Source: Biomphalaria glabrata (taxonomy: Eukaryota > Mollusca > Gastropoda > Planorbidae). From it: DNA of 64,000 nucleotides. The stretch covers positions 12,530,001-12,594,000 of the forward strand of contig NC_074713.1 in NCBI RefSeq assembly GCF_947242115.1. Direction: 5' to 3'. How positions within the stretch are numbered: the first letter of the stretch is position 1; the number at the start of each line of letters is the position of its first letter. Positions 1 through 17,800 of the stretch are shown here, in pieces. Both the position numbers and the translations under genes were made by a program. The notes beneath the pieces were generated by a model that saw nothing but the letters and a program-made list of their open reading frames with translations, made no database searches and was not told where the DNA came from.

Positions 1-248
1 GGTTCTAATTATTTACTTCAAACTCATAGCTGTAATAGTTCAGCTCAAGTAGTAGACAGGTTATCTAAAGTTGGTATTTATCCATTCATGTCAAATTTAT
101 GAACAAAAAATACTTGGAGAATCGTGTTTTGATTTCTTTATACATTTCTACCCCTGACACTGTGTAATTCATTAATGTGTCACATATTAATTGTGTAATT
201 GCTGTTGAACAAAGCTGATTTTTTCAAAACATTTTTGTCTCTCTACAG

Positions 249-5523
<5,275 letters not shown>

Positions 5524-5671
5524 GGCCCACATCACTTTCTTCCCTGGAATGTCTTATTTACATGACGCTGTTAGAAACAATAGCGACCTCAAACTTATAT
5601 CTGAGCTAGATCTCACTGATTGTGCAAGGTGTTTTGTATCCTAATATATCACTCAGTACAGAAAAGAGCAG

Positions 5672-5718
5672 AATAAAGGACCCAATTTAAAGAGGAAAAC
5701 AAATGTAATAAGAATAAA
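5672..5718 (+). promoter_or_regulatory. PEX6 polyadenylation signals
   Basis: AATAAA occurs at 5672-5677 and again at 5713-5718, about 150 and 190 bases after the PEX6 stop. These are the likely 3' end signals. The cleavage site itself cannot be seen. Confidence 0.5.
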
Positions 5719-5819
5719 CTTTGTGTCTCCATCTTAATTCACTTTGTGATAGTGCTGTTGCTACAAACAAATTTGTTTCAGTGGTTCATTCATGTTTCTT
5801 TATTAAAAAAATATAACAT

Positions 5820-7700
5820 TTTAAAAATAATATTTAAAAAATAGCTATGCTTTATAACATATTTTCATGTTCATTTTGCTGCCATTGCAAATTTTGCAAA
5901 CAGTATATAAAATAAATAAGAATTTTAATGTTGCTGATGTCACTGGTGTTAAACTTTGAGCTTTGGCAGAAAACTATGAATGATTTTTTGTACTATATTT
6001 ATGTATGAAATAGGCGCTTGTGGTTTTTACTGAGTGTGGAAAGAGCTTTTAGTGCTTCACTGCAAAACCTGAATTAAGATGTAACTTTCAAAAAAATAAT
6101 ATAAGCCATTATAACCTTTTCAGGGACCTTTTTAAGGCTTTCCTTGATGCTTCTCATCTCAGGAACGCAATGAGCACTAATAAGGATTTCTATCAGTGGA
6201 CAGGTTCCTCACTGGTCAGGACCACTCTGAGTTTAGGTTGCACTTGCACCATATCGTGCTGATGGTGCACCACAATCCCTTTATAGTCCTATTATGAGAT
6301 TGCCACCTCTACAATCCCTTTATAGTCCTATTATGAGATTGCCACCTCCACAAGAGGACCACCCCTCAAGTACTCTATTCTATTGGACATTCTGTGTGGA
6401 ACAGTGTCAAGATTGGGTTAGGAATATCTTCATGTAATTCCCACCTCATGACTTAAGATTCCAGTGAGTTGAATGGGTTGGTTAGTAGGTTTCTTCAGTA
6501 ACTCACTGGAGGCAAATTTTACTACTGTAGTTTGCCTATCCGCTTTCACTAAGGGGAAGCATATTGCTGCCAGTATTCTCCTCTGTTCATCACATCACTT
6601 TGCAAAACTTTTGGCTCTTAATAAGAATCCTCAGTGATACCTTCCTTCACATTTTTGGATGTGGTCACTAAGTCTAAAGTGTTGATGACCAGTAGATCGT
6701 ATTTCTACTGCCAGCACATCTTATTTATTTCAAAGTGCTTTGTCTTGTTTTGTCAACAGATGCAACAAATAGCTGGTATTACTGTAGTTATATGTATAAT
6801 CAAATGATTTGCACAATATATTTGATATTTCTTTCTTAATTAAGTGCCAAACTAATTTTGCCTTTTTACCTCCCATATTTTGTTCCAGGAGGTAAGAAAG
6901 GAGGAGAAGGTTTGGTAGCGACCCCCCCCCCCCTGTAAAACCTCAATTGGTCATTTATTTCAAAGACACACAAATGTGATAGAATTTTCATTTTGTTAGA
7001 GTAACTTCTTTCAGAGAACTATTCTTCCTAACTTTCATTGTTTCAATTGAACACACACTAAATTCTTGCCCTATTTTTAAGAGCTAAGTAAAAAATGAAG
7101 AAAAACTTTTAATGAACAGGAACTTCCAACTGTTTGTAGTAAGTTAGACTGTACATTAATATACATTTTTTTAAATTACTTTAATACAGTGCATCTTTAT
7201 GCTTATAGCACACTCAGGCCAATCTCTTTTGTGGACCAGTGGAGGGGAGGGGATATTTGGGAGGTTTTCATGCTGCCTTTAGGCACAGCAAACAACTCGA
7301 TCTGGATTCAAACTTGAGCCCCCTTGTTTTGGCCTCTCAACCACACATCCCACCATTCAGCTTGATTAAACGAAGTTGTTACCAAAAGGTGTTATAACAC
7401 AACTGTGACTTGAAATTGATCATGTATTTCTTTCCATTGATTGTTATTTGTATTATTGATGTATATTTATTTTTATAATAAATTATTGCTTTCATTCCTT
7501 AGCAATGTGTTGTTGTTTTTTTCATTTCATTTACCTGTTATGCATTTTTAATACTTCACTATAAAGATATTCAACTTAATTCTGTTCGTTTATCAAAGAA
7601 TACTTTGTGGGATTCAATAAGTTTTAGGGTCTTCCATCAATTGTTGTTTTGAAAAGGAGATATTTTTTAAAGGGATAGTGGTAACTTCAAAACTATGCTT
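5820..7700. other. Intergenic, no gene recognised
   Basis: AT-rich DNA with no convincing coding frame. It holds a 38-bp tandem duplication at about 6270-6350 (ACAATCCCTTTATAGTCC then TATTATGAGATTGCCACCTC, twice) and a C10 run near 6922. Confidence 0.6.
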
Positions 7701-7709
7701 CAAAGTATT

Positions 7710-8040
7710 TCATGTAGGCTTATCAAATCTTAAGATGCATGACTTATTCGTAGATCTCTTCACACCTGGTGTCAACTGTTCTGAGGTCCTCCATGAAAGT
7801 GTGGCGCCAATTTTACGAGGACGTGCCTGATTGCGCTTTCCTCGTATTGGCCTCCATGTCATCGCAACTCTTGGTATGCGTAGTTCATTTTGTCGGAGAA
7901 CATGTCCCGCAAACCTCATGCGACGCTCTGTCACAACCTTACTAAGGGGTCGACTCCTAATTCGGCATATTAAGACCCGATCTCTATAACTGACTCTTAA
8001 AATCCGTCTTAACCATCTTTGTTGAGCCACATTTAGTCTT
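7710..8040 (-). pseudogene. LINE ORF2 C-terminal fragment
   Basis: Read on the minus strand it gives AQQRWLRRILRVSYRDRV, then RRMRFAGHVLRQNELRIPRVA and TWRPIRGKR. This is the conserved region downstream of the reverse transcriptase in many animal non-LTR retrotransposons (pattern RRLRFAGHVLRxxxxRxP). Only this ~110-residue piece is present, in the same place and direction as in other copies of the enclosing family, so it travels as part of that family and is not a separate LINE insertion. Confidence 0.75.
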
Positions 8041-8159
8041 TTTCAATTTTGGCAGATGACTTTTCACTGCACTTTATTGATGGAGCCCAACCACTGGTAG
8101 AAATTTGTAACCTCTCTTAGCCACCCTCTTGGAATTAAGTGACTGGAATTAAGTGATTT

Positions 8160-8720
8160 AAAATCAACCCCCCCCCCCCTTTGGCTTGGTTAGGCTCATA
8201 GAATTTTTAGTGTGTAAGTTGCTTTTTTTTTATATTGAAGAGGTATTTTTTTAGCTTCAAACGCCGCTGAAGGGGGGTTTAAACTCAAAACCCATTTGAC
8301 AACACCCGTAGAATTTTGAGTAACTTGCTTTTTTTTGTATTGAAGAGGTAATTTTGCTAGAAACCCCGCTGAAGGAGTGTTTAAACCCAAAACCTTTTTG
8401 GCTACGTTCATAGAATTTTAAGCAACTTACTTTTTCAAATATTTTTTTTATATTGAGGGATTTTTTAGCATGGAACCCCTTTGTTACGCTCATAGAAATT
8501 TTTGCGTGTAATTTGCTTTTTTTTTTTTTTTATAGCCTATTGAAGAGGTAGGCCTATTTTCTAGCTTCAAACCCGCTGGATGGGGTTTAAACTCAAAACA
8601 CCCTTTGGCTACGCTAATAGAATTTTGAGTGTGTAATTTGCTCTTTTTATATGAAAGAGGTGGTTTTTAACTGCAAACCCCGCTGGAGGGGGTTTTTAAA
8701 CTCAAAATCCCCTTGGCTGC
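8160..8720 (+). repeat. ~105-108 bp minisatellite of the CATGGGCG family
   Basis: About five diverged units, each built of GGCTACGCTCATAGAATTTT, GAGTGTGTAATTTGCTTT, a T-run, TATTGAAGAGGTATTTTT, AGCTTCAAACCCCGCTG and GGGGGTTTAAACTCAAAACC. The same unit fills arrays at 33240-33700, 56036-56565 and, reversed, 57890-58240 and 60110-61010. Confidence 0.85.
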
Positions 8721-8849
8721 ACTGGGACAAGTGATGGTTTAGTATTAAAATATCACATAAAGTAAACCAAATCAAAGCAATAAATCAGTCACTAAACTCC
8801 ACTTCATTTTGGTAACCACCACCACCACCCCCCGGCTACGCCCATGGCT

Positions 8850-9545
8850 ATTGACGTTGCAATATATGTGGATGAATCCTACAGTGAGTCACGATGGATT
8901 CTAATGGTGACTCATTTTGTACCAAACATATGTCATCCAGACCGACAATCCAAGCATACTAGGAGCACCATCTGTGCAGACACCACAAATATTTTTCCAA
9001 GAAATCTTTTGCTTTTTCAAATTTATTCAACTTTTTCAATTACATTATGCGCTGTAGATCTCGTTTATAGAGGTTTGCATAGAAACTAATTTTGTAAATT
9101 ATGTATATATATCTTAATATTGAACAATTTACAACGCCTGTGGATTCATCAAGCTGGATGCTAAATATTGTAAAAGAAGCAGTAATCATTCCCTTAACAT
9201 CAGAAGACATGTCAACTAATCTCCTGTGTATAATGTCATTAGGTATGGTAATTGCATTAAATTTATTAATAAATTTGGCTCCAATCATAACGAGCAATGT
9301 CTTTGGCCGCTGAAAAAAACTCCTTGGTAATGGTGTGAAGTCTCAGAACATTTCTGAGAAACACCAAACAAGAAGATTCACAGTCTGGTGTTTTTTAATT
9401 AAAGTACTTGCCGTCTGAGTCTAAACTAAACTACTGGATGTCGAAATCGGCAAAAGTTTGGAAGTTTGTTCGGCCTCAATACATACGGCAGAGAAAACTT
9501 CATTACAAATGTCGCATCGGGGTTTCTGAATTCCTGCTTGAGCTA
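8850..9545 (-). pseudogene. Decayed hAT transposase (ZBED5/FAM200-like)
   Basis: The minus strand reads, in broken frames from high to low coordinates, KPRCDICNEVFSA (zinc-finger region), AKFINKFNAITIPNDIIHRR, LVDMSSDVKGM, FSIQLDEST and then CGVCTDGAPSMLGL. The order and words match the hAT group that gave rise to vertebrate ZBED5/FAM200 (RRIxDMSxDI, LQLDEST, CTDGAPAM). Several stops and shifts are present. It abuts the right end of the TIR element at 8846, so that element probably inserted into or beside it. Confidence 0.7.
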
Positions 9546-9776
9546 TTGAAGTAAAACTATACCACAAAAAAAAATATAAAAAAATTGTCATTCTTTTTTC
9601 TTATAGTAACTTTCTTTTGTTCGAAGTCCGTGTTCATCAGTTGACTAAAATACGATGGCGTAGGCCTATTATTAATTAAATTTTCTACTCGACGTGATTA
9701 GATCTTCCCCTAAGAAATGTTTGATCCCGCAATGGTGTTTGACGGACAGTAAATTCATTTGTTGAAAAATGTATTC

Positions 9777-9843
9777 TGCAACAACGGAGATGTGGTCTGC
9801 AACAACGCAGATGTGGTCTGCAACAACAGAGATGTGGTCTGCA
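9777..9843 (+). repeat. 21-bp tandem repeat, three units
   Basis: GCAACAACGGAGATGTGGTCT is repeated three times with one or two changes per unit. On the minus strand the unit reads ADHISVV, but no gene supports translation. Confidence 0.85.
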
Positions 9844-9997
9844 CTATCTATTTTTGAATGACCACTATAAAAAGACAAACAAAGAAGCGAGCCAATAAAG
9901 AAGAAACATACTTCCAAACAAGGATTCACTCAAAGTGCCCTGCTCTGTATCCTCTGGCAGTATGTCCGTGTTCATGTCACAGCCACTTTTTGTTTGG

Positions 9998-10252
9998 GGG
10001 CGCGGAGGCTGAGTGGTTTAGCGCTCAGCTTCCGAAGCTGGAGTCCTGGGTTCGAATCTCGGTGAAGACTGGGATTTTGAATTTCTGGATTTTTAGGGCG
10101 CCCCTAAGTCCACCCAACTCTAATGGGAACCTGACTTTAGTTGGGGAAAGTAAAGGCAGTTGGTCGTTGTGCTGGCCTCATAACACCCTGCTTGTTAACC
10201 GTGGGCCATAGATCGCAAGGTCTGAAAGGGGAAACTTTACTTTTTACGTTTT
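9998..10252 (+). repeat. tRNA-derived SINE, best copy of family A
   Basis: The head resembles a class II tRNA: A-box-like GGCTGAGTGGTTTAGCGC and B box GGGTTCGAATC. The body runs through GACTGGGATTTTGAATTTC, CTAATGGGAACCTGACTTTA, GGGGAAAGTAAAGGCAGTTG and GTCGTTGTGCTGGCC, and ends GGTCTGAAAGGGGAAACTTT before a T-rich tail. Other copies lie at 1655-1880, 11186-11375, 19745-19905 and, reversed, 58655-58850. Confidence 0.85.
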
Positions 10253-11185
10253 GTTGAATTATTTGTTTTAAATGGAAGTTTGGCGACTCGTTTCAGAAGT
10301 TGCTTGGTAATAATGCAACTCGAGTAATGACCCATCCTAACACCGCCACAAATGTAAATCTATATCCACTATGGTAAAAAAAAAATATGGCTGTTACAAC
10401 ACATAAACAAAAAAAAAAACACTCAATCATACATGCCATCATGGCCGAAATTTTGCATCTTTCTTGTCAAAAATCAGTTGCCTATGAGCCTTTTATGCAG
10501 ATAAATTATGTGACGATGCTATGAAAGCTGGAGGATCAAAAGTTGAAAAACATGGCCGGGGGTCTACGAGACATAAGTTTGAGAACCATGATCTAAAAAA
10601 AAAACTTTTTTTTTTATTTCAGAGCAAAACAACATCCATTTGAAGTACATATTATACAGTGATAAGGTATAGGTGAGTTGGTGTACTCATAGTTACTCTG
10701 ATAATAAAGGTTTCACCATTTCATTTTGTTAGATGGTGCAACACAGTGAGACAGACGACAGCAAGCATGATGATCATCAGCCTTGTTTGTGTACATTTTA
10801 GTATTTTGAAGTACCAACCATTTTACTTTTAAATTTAATTAACAGACAAACTAACACACAAAGTTTTCAAAACAATCATCATGCAGCATTCCAAGTATGT
10901 CTAAATGAACTTTAATATTGAACATAGAAACAGGTCTGTAAGTCAGCTGTGTATACCATTTACCTAACGTAGTGACTGAGTCAAATAAAAACATTGGCTT
11001 AAGGAAGTACAAGAGGAATACTGCAGACAACAGGAACTAGATGGGAACCTGTTCAAGTTAATACGCTACATACACCTATGATGTAAGATTTAACAATGTT
11101 AAGTCCTATATTTTGATTACATTTTTTTTTCTGTTGTATTTATTATTTTTAAAATTACCATTTGTTTCCAATAGTAATCATAAAT

Positions 11186-11375
11186 GAGGTGTGGTGGCTG
11201 AGTGGTGAAGCACTTAGTTTCTGAACCAAAGGATCTTCACTTTGAATCCTGGGATTCTGAATATCATGATTTTTAGGTCTGTGTCCACCAAATGGACATT
11301 GGTTGGAGAAAAGTACAAATCTGCCCTATAGATTGCAAGGGCTACTGAATTCTTCTAATGTAAATAAATATTGTA
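11186..11375 (+). repeat. tRNA-derived SINE, family A
   Basis: A diverged copy: GGTGGCTGAGTGGTGAAGCAC, CTTTGAATCCTGGGATTCTG, then GATTTTTAGG, GACATTGGTTGGAGAAAAG and ATAGATTGCAAGGGCTACTG. Colinear with 9998-10252. Confidence 0.7.
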
Positions 11376-11639
11376 AACTTAAGACAGCCCAGAGTATTTT
11401 CTACGTTTATTTTTCTTTCAAGAACATCAAAATTTAATAACAAAATATACATGTCACAAAATAATTTTGTAAACTACATAAGACTGACTAAGCATATATA
11501 CATTTAAAGATATTTCATCTTCTACCAATAAATTAAGACTTTGTTACAAAGTTTTGCAAACACAAACATCAGAAAATAATGAAAGACAAAATAGTGTTTT
11601 CATTTATATCATACAACAATTTTCAAACTGAATTCTCCA

Positions 11640-11856
11640 ATAGCAAAGACAAACAGACACAAACACTTTTGTTCCCCTGGCAATCAAATCATTAAATAAG
11701 AACAATCTGGTATAAACTTTGTCACATGTAAATTATGAGTGAGTCTGGTGTGAATCTACACTTTGGTTTCTTATAGTTATAATGTTTTTTGTAATGCACA
11801 AATTGTAAGACAAATTTCCTTACGGATAATAAAGATTATTATTATTACTCTTTTGG
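11640..11856 (+). mobile_element. 3' end of a LINE
   Basis: Ends with AAATTTCCTTACGGATAATA, AAG and an (ATT)n tail. Translation near 11650-11705 gives TNTFVPLAIKSLNKNN, the usual last residues of CR1/L2/I-type ORF2 (NSFxPxAIxxLN). Shares its 3' sequence with 24545-24846, 26790-26995 and 28610-28706. 5'-truncated. Confidence 0.7.
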
Positions 11857-13292
11857 CAGTACTTATATACATATATCTCTTCTACAAATAGCTCTAAAAT
11901 CTTCAACTATCAATCTCATGTGGCAATTAAAATTTGAAATAATGGAACATATTTATAATTGAGATTTTTAGAACTGTAAAAAAGATTTTCTTGACTAGTC
12001 CTATTGTATGGTCACTAAATCAGCTGTTTCCTCTTCTGTAGCTCTTTGTTAATATGAAGGAGCATTACATTTTCAAGTTTATTCTCTTTGTTTTTCAAGC
12101 ATTACATGGTGGTTGTTTGTTTTTTTGTTCATCAAATGTTTTGCTTATATATTGGTTGAACAACTGAAGGATGTGCTTCTGAATTTTAATACTAGTGTTG
12201 GACATATATTTTTCATATTTGTAAAAAAAAGTAAAAAAAAACAACAAAAAACATTATGATGATTAATAAGATACTTTCACTGACTCAGCAAAGAAAGAAA
12301 ATCTTGTGTTGACTCTACTAGCTAGTATTACCAAGGGTGATAAAGTTTTATTTCAAAAGCCTTGGTTTGGACGTTGTTAGGGATTGCAATGGATGAATTA
12401 TTTTAAAATGGTATCTGGACGCAAGCAATATGCATCAAATCACCATCAAACTTATAAACCTTTTAAGAAATGCCTTTCATCCTCGTCTCCCCTCCTCCTG
12501 AGTCAGCTGACAAGTTCAAAGAAAAATGACTACATGAAATACTACATAATCCAGAAGACCTTTTTTTTTTTAAATCACCACTATACTTTTAACAGTTTCC
12601 AGTGTGAGAGTCTCATTTCAGCCATTCTGCTGATAATACTGACTAGGTGGATTACTATGACCAGTGTTTAAAACAAAATTCATCATTTCATGATCATGTT
12701 ATTGTTCATTTCACTTCCCAATTTCACACTTCTTCAACAAAACAGCTATCTAGAAACAAACAATGAAATACATTTTATTCACCCACTAATCAGGTTCTGG
12801 ATCAGCTGACTAGAAAAAAAAATTTAACTCTCCCCCGAGTCAGAATCAAATATAAGAACACAGTTGCAGCTTTAAAGACCAGAAATAATTTTGAGTTTTC
12901 TTAAAGCTCTACTAGAAAAAAAAAAAAGAAAAGAATTTAAAGGGAAAAATATTTCTAGACTATCACAGTAATTTTATAAGGTTTAGGGATCATTTCAGAA
13001 AGAAAAAAAATCATTGTTTCATTATTTAAATTAAATAGAAATAAAATATTAACTTGTCAAAGAAGATCATGTCTAACATCTAAACAACCTACTAGTTTGT
13101 TTTTTCTTTGGAGAGATTAAATCTACAATAGCGAATTAAATATTTTGTTTACTTTTTAGAATTATCCAGAAGTCTTATGATCTTAATGACATCCTTATTT
13201 TTTAAAATTAATATTATCAATGAAAGCAAGGGGCTCTACATTCTCTCTTTTTATCAGCTTGCCATTTTAAAAGTCTTTTTTTATCTTACCAT

Positions 13293-14864
13293 TTACATTT
13301 GTAAAACTATGGAGGGTTTTTCAAAACAAGGAGAAGACACCAAGGGGGGTAAATTTGAATCCACAGAATCTGTTCTGTGGGCTATCTTGCATGGTGGCAG
13401 ACCAGAATTGGAGGACTCTTGACTATCAGATGAAGCCTTTCGTTTCAACCAATTGATAATACAGGTTGAGGAACTCGAAAGGTTGGATTTTGATTTTGGA
13501 AGATTTGATTTTGGTATTGATGGAGATCCTGGCTGAGATACTTTTGATTGTTGAAGTGGAGCATCCAAGGGTGTACAAGTAGCTGCAAACAAAAGATTAG
13601 TTCTTAGTGACATTTCTTGTCAATTGCAAGTACTGTTTCAATACATTTGTATTTATTTAGGCTACAGGTTCAACAAACCTTTTTCTTTGGAAATATCTTC
13701 TGCTCTTCCACAACCATCAGGGTGGAGTTTTTTCTTGAGTTCATGACCTAGATTCAATGACTCTTGACCATCAGATGAAGTTTTGCTTTTCAACCAAGCA
13801 GTAATGCAAGTAGGGGAACTGCAGTTGTATCTTGATTTGTCAAGATCTGATTTAGAAGTAGACGGAGATACTGGTTGCAATGACTGTAGAAGAGGAGCAT
13901 CCAAGATTGTACTGGTAGCTGGAAACAAAGAGAAATATCAATTTAGTTCTTAGTAAACTTTTCTATTTTTTATAATTTCCAAAGTTTAAAAAAAATTTTT
14001 TTAAACAATTATTTATTGAGTTACAAGTGCAACAAACCTCTTCCTTTGAAATTTTTCTCTGCTCTTCCACATCCATCAGGGAGGAATTGTTTCTTTATTT
14101 CATGAACTGATAAGGACTCTTGACTATCAGATGAAGCCTTGCGTTTCAACCAATTGGTAATGCTGGATGGAGAACTGGTGGGGTTGGATTTTGATTTTTG
14201 AATCGATGGAGATACTGGCTGAGATAATTTTGATTGTTGAAGTGGAGACTCTGTACAAGCAGCTGTAAATTTAAAAAAAAAAAAAAAAAGAAGATAATTC
14301 AGTTCTTAGTAAATTTTCTTTAGTAATTGTAAGTTTTATTATGAAAATTCAATAAAAAGCTTATTTATTTGGGTTACAAGAGCAACAAACCTCTTTCCTT
14401 AGAAATTTCTTCAGCTCTTCCAAACCAATCAGGATGGAGTCTTTTCTTTAGTAGCTGCCCTGAATTCAAGGACTCTTGACTATCAGACGAAGCCTTTCGC
14501 TTCAACCAATTGGTAATGCAGGTTGGAGAACTGGTGATGTTTGATTTTGATTTTTGAAGATCTGACTTTGGAATCGATGGAGATGCTGGCTGAGATGACG
14601 GCTTTGATTGCAGAAGTGGAGCATCAAACACTGTAGAAGTAGCTATACAAGAAAACTTTTCTATTAGTTCCAAGTTTTTGTTTTAAAATTTAATAAAAAC
14701 ACATTTTTATGTAAGTATTTTTTTGGGGGTTACTAGAGCAACAAACCTCTTTCTTTGGAAATTTGTTCTGCTCTTCCAAACCATTCTGGGTGGAATTTTT
14801 TCTTTAGTTCCCGACAATACACACGCCAGAATTTAGCTTTACTATCATCAGATAGTGTAACAAG
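13293..14864 (-). repeat. Tandem array of duplicated DTL C-terminal exons
   Basis: Four consecutive exons (14391-14642, 14038-14262, 13679-13918, 13293-13582) are diverged copies of one unit, with donor sites 353-359 bases apart. Three are phase 1-1 and 252, 225 and 240 bases long, so each can be added or lost without breaking the frame. Each encodes A-T/C-x-T...PLxQ, QPxSPS, KSKSN, SS, then a core: CITNWLKRK, SITNWLKRK, CITAWLKSK and CIINWLKRK, followed by S-SD-QES. The first three end with a block like LKKRLHPDWFGRAEEISKERG; exon 14747-14864 ends with the same block, which marks the unit boundary. The neighbouring introns (96-128 bases) are also similar. The core aligns both with the conserved SIRNW motif and with the PIP box ICTYFHRK of human CDT2. 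Confidence 0.9.
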
Positions 14865-17800
14865 CTGGAAAGAAAAATATATAAAATTTGTGAACAATCA
14901 ACTGCATCACTTTAATCAATTTTTCTATTTCAAATTGTTCTCTTTTCTTAAATTATATCAAGATACCTTGGTCAAATCATTTGGACACCAAGCTACACTG
15001 GTCACCTCAGCTGTATGAGACTTGAGGACAATGGGTGCCATGAAAGGTTTGTTGATCTAAAAGAAAAAGGAAATGCCAGTCAAACTGATGCAAGAATACC
15101 TGACAATAATTTAACCAACAGGTTAAAGTTTGGTACATTACCTGCCAAATATAAGCCAGCTCATCACTGGAGCCACTCAACAGAAACTGGTCATCAGGAC
15201 TAAGAGCTGACTTCACATAGAAGGTTGAATTTTTATGTCCTCTCCAAGTGCGTACTGTAGAACAAGTAAACATAATGTCTCAAATATAACAACCTAAGTT
15301 TACAACAGAAACAAATGAAACCCAGAAAACATTAGCTTAACAAAATATGAAGTTCTTACCTGGAGAGGTATTGTATGCTGCCATGTCGTATTCATAGATA
15401 GCATCATCTGTACAATTAGCAAACAAGCGCAAGCCATTGGAAGTAAGGACAAGGCTGGAGTAACCTAAAAGGGGGAAAAAAAGTGTTAAATGTCATTTAA
15501 AACTTTTGACTTCCCTATGGCCAGATAAATTCTTAAAGGTTAAGTGACTTGTCTTACCATGTTTCCTAGAATTATTGCCTGGATAATGAAACGTGTGCAC
15601 TGGCTTAGGTGGCTTGGTTCTGTAGTTCTTCCTGATGTCCCAAACCTTTAAACATCTGTAATGTCATTCTCACCATTAATAACATACCACTATGACCTTT
15701 CATTGAATAACTGACAATAAGAAACAAATTATTTCCGTCTGCTGTAAAGTTGATTTTGTTAACCATACACTTACCCATCTACAGCTCCAGCAGAAATCAC
15801 AAAATTGTCATCTTGAAATAAAACAGATGTCACACTTTGCTGGGCACTCTGTCAATGACACAAAATTTAACTAGAAAACAAATTCAGAGAATTCATAAAA
15901 CAAAACCAACATTAAAAATTATATATTTTAAAGTAATTAGACATATGGACATTCTTCAAACATTTAATGTCTTTTGTAAACAAGTTCAGATTATTTGGGG
16001 TAGCAACAAAAAAAAAATGGATTGAAAAGTACAAGCATAATATTTGAATAATAAGTCATCAGGCATATTGATGAGTGAAAACCCTTTTTCATGCCCATTT
16101 TTAGTGGTAGGATGAGAAAATCTTTTTTTTTTTTGAAGGCAAGCAACTTTTGAAACTTGTTACAAGAAGATCTCATGTCACTGCCATCTCATCAATACCA
16201 CAAAAGTAGTGATGTAAATGAAATCTCAGATATATAAACAAAACAATAGCAGACCATAGAAACCTTTAGGAAATAGACTCAGGATTAAAACCTAAATGTG
16301 TGGTTGGTAACATGAACAAAACAAGAATATCTTCATTAATGCTCATTACCTTAGAAATGGTCTTTTTTCTTGCTTTTGGTGTGACAGAAGTTTGTTGTAG
16401 CATATGGGCATTACTGATTGTACACGTCGGTGGAATAGCTCCATCTGAGGACAAATATTGCAATTAATTTATAATTTTAAATTAAAAATATATTAGAAAA
16501 ATGTGACAGAAAAGCTCTGCATTTGATTAATCTACTTTACCAATACTTTATTGAGATATCACTTAATAGTGTTCAACTTTCTATGAAAGCAATACTAAGA
16601 CATTATTACATTATTATTTCATGATATAAAAAAATATCTACCCTTAGAAGATATTCTTTTGTCCCACAACATGATATGACCATCTCTAGAACCTGTGACA
16701 AACACTGCTGCAATAATTTACAAAAATGGTTGGGATACAAAAAGTTATTGCCAGATTTCCTACAGCTAACTTAACAGTATAAGTAATATTAATAACATAA
16801 GATTATAGACCTCATGAGACTATTTGGACTGTTGACCTGATTATTGTTTGTTGCATACATTACATCCTAAGTGCATGTTCAATGAGTTAAGTTAGATTTA
16901 TTCATGTATCTAAAATGTGAATACTAACAAGTAAAAGCTGACACGCATTGTTATAACATCATTGTAATAGAACACATCTAAACATTCCTTTACATTTTTT
17001 TCAAAAACATTGATACAAATATTTGGTTAAAAAAAAAATATTTAAATTTAAATAAATGTTAACAATATTTTGTATGATATGGTTTAATTAGAATTTGTAA
17101 GAAATTTTTGTCAGTATTACAAGTAACTTTTTAAATAACTGAGAAAATGAAGAGACCTGGAGAAATTAAAATGTGCCTGCAAATTTACTATATATGTAGT
17201 AAAAACAATTGTTACCATCATCTCCAGAGCGACAAGAAATGGACTTCACACTGCTACTATGTCCTTTAAAGATATCCAGTTTTGCACAAGTTTCCACATC
17301 ATGTAGTAATATTCTCTGATCACCTGAAGCTGTCAGTATTTTGTTCTCCTCTCTGAGCCATTCAATGTCAAAGACAGCGTTTGCATGGACTTGCCAAGCT
17401 GACAATGGCAAATACAAGATAAAGATTTATAAATGAACTTTAACACCACCAGTCAGTACTACCTAAAATATTTTTATTATTTTAAACTATATATATATAT
17501 ATATATCAGAATATCATTTTGTGAATTAAATACCCACCCCTCACTAGATTGTACTGAAAAAAAGAAGAAAATGAAATCACTAACTACCATGTTACATTCC
17601 CATTCCATTAACAAAATTCTATAGGAATTTTCAACCATTGGATAATATTTAATATTATAATGAACAAGAAAAACAAAAATACTTTTCTAAAAACACAATA
17701 CCTCTAGAGTGATTTTTTTGTCTAATCTACTACATTTAAAAATATTCCAAATGACAGGACTTTACATCTAGACTTAGAAGATGATGCGTAAAAATTTTAC

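Larger units (their letters stand above)
7704..8846 (-). mobile_element. TIR/minisatellite element (CATGGGCG family), copy 1, incomplete
   Basis: The right end is the family terminus CCGGCTACGCCCATG at 8832-8846. Inside are a ~105-108 bp minisatellite (8160-8720) and, on the minus strand at 8040-7710, the C-terminus of a LINE ORF2. The outer part that should carry CATGGGCGTAGCC on the other side is missing or too decayed. The same order (terminus, LINE piece, minisatellite, terminus) is seen in the copies at 29083-33952 and 59988-62116. Confidence 0.7.
10253..13292. other. Intergenic and probable DTL 3' UTR
   Basis: No coding frame is convincing. The part next to 13292 should be the DTL 3' UTR; the first good minus-strand AATAAA (TTTATT on the plus strand) is near 12774-12779. 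Two repeats described separately lie at 11186-11375 and 11640-11856. Confidence 0.5.

Noticed and set aside
8196-8493. Minus-strand frames repeating GFxFKxSFSGV-like words
   Set aside because: Periodicity comes from the 105-108 bp minisatellite; no evidence of translation.
9998-10060. tRNA gene
   Set aside because: A- and B-box sequences are present but no acceptor stem closes; the head is joined to a SINE body repeated elsewhere.
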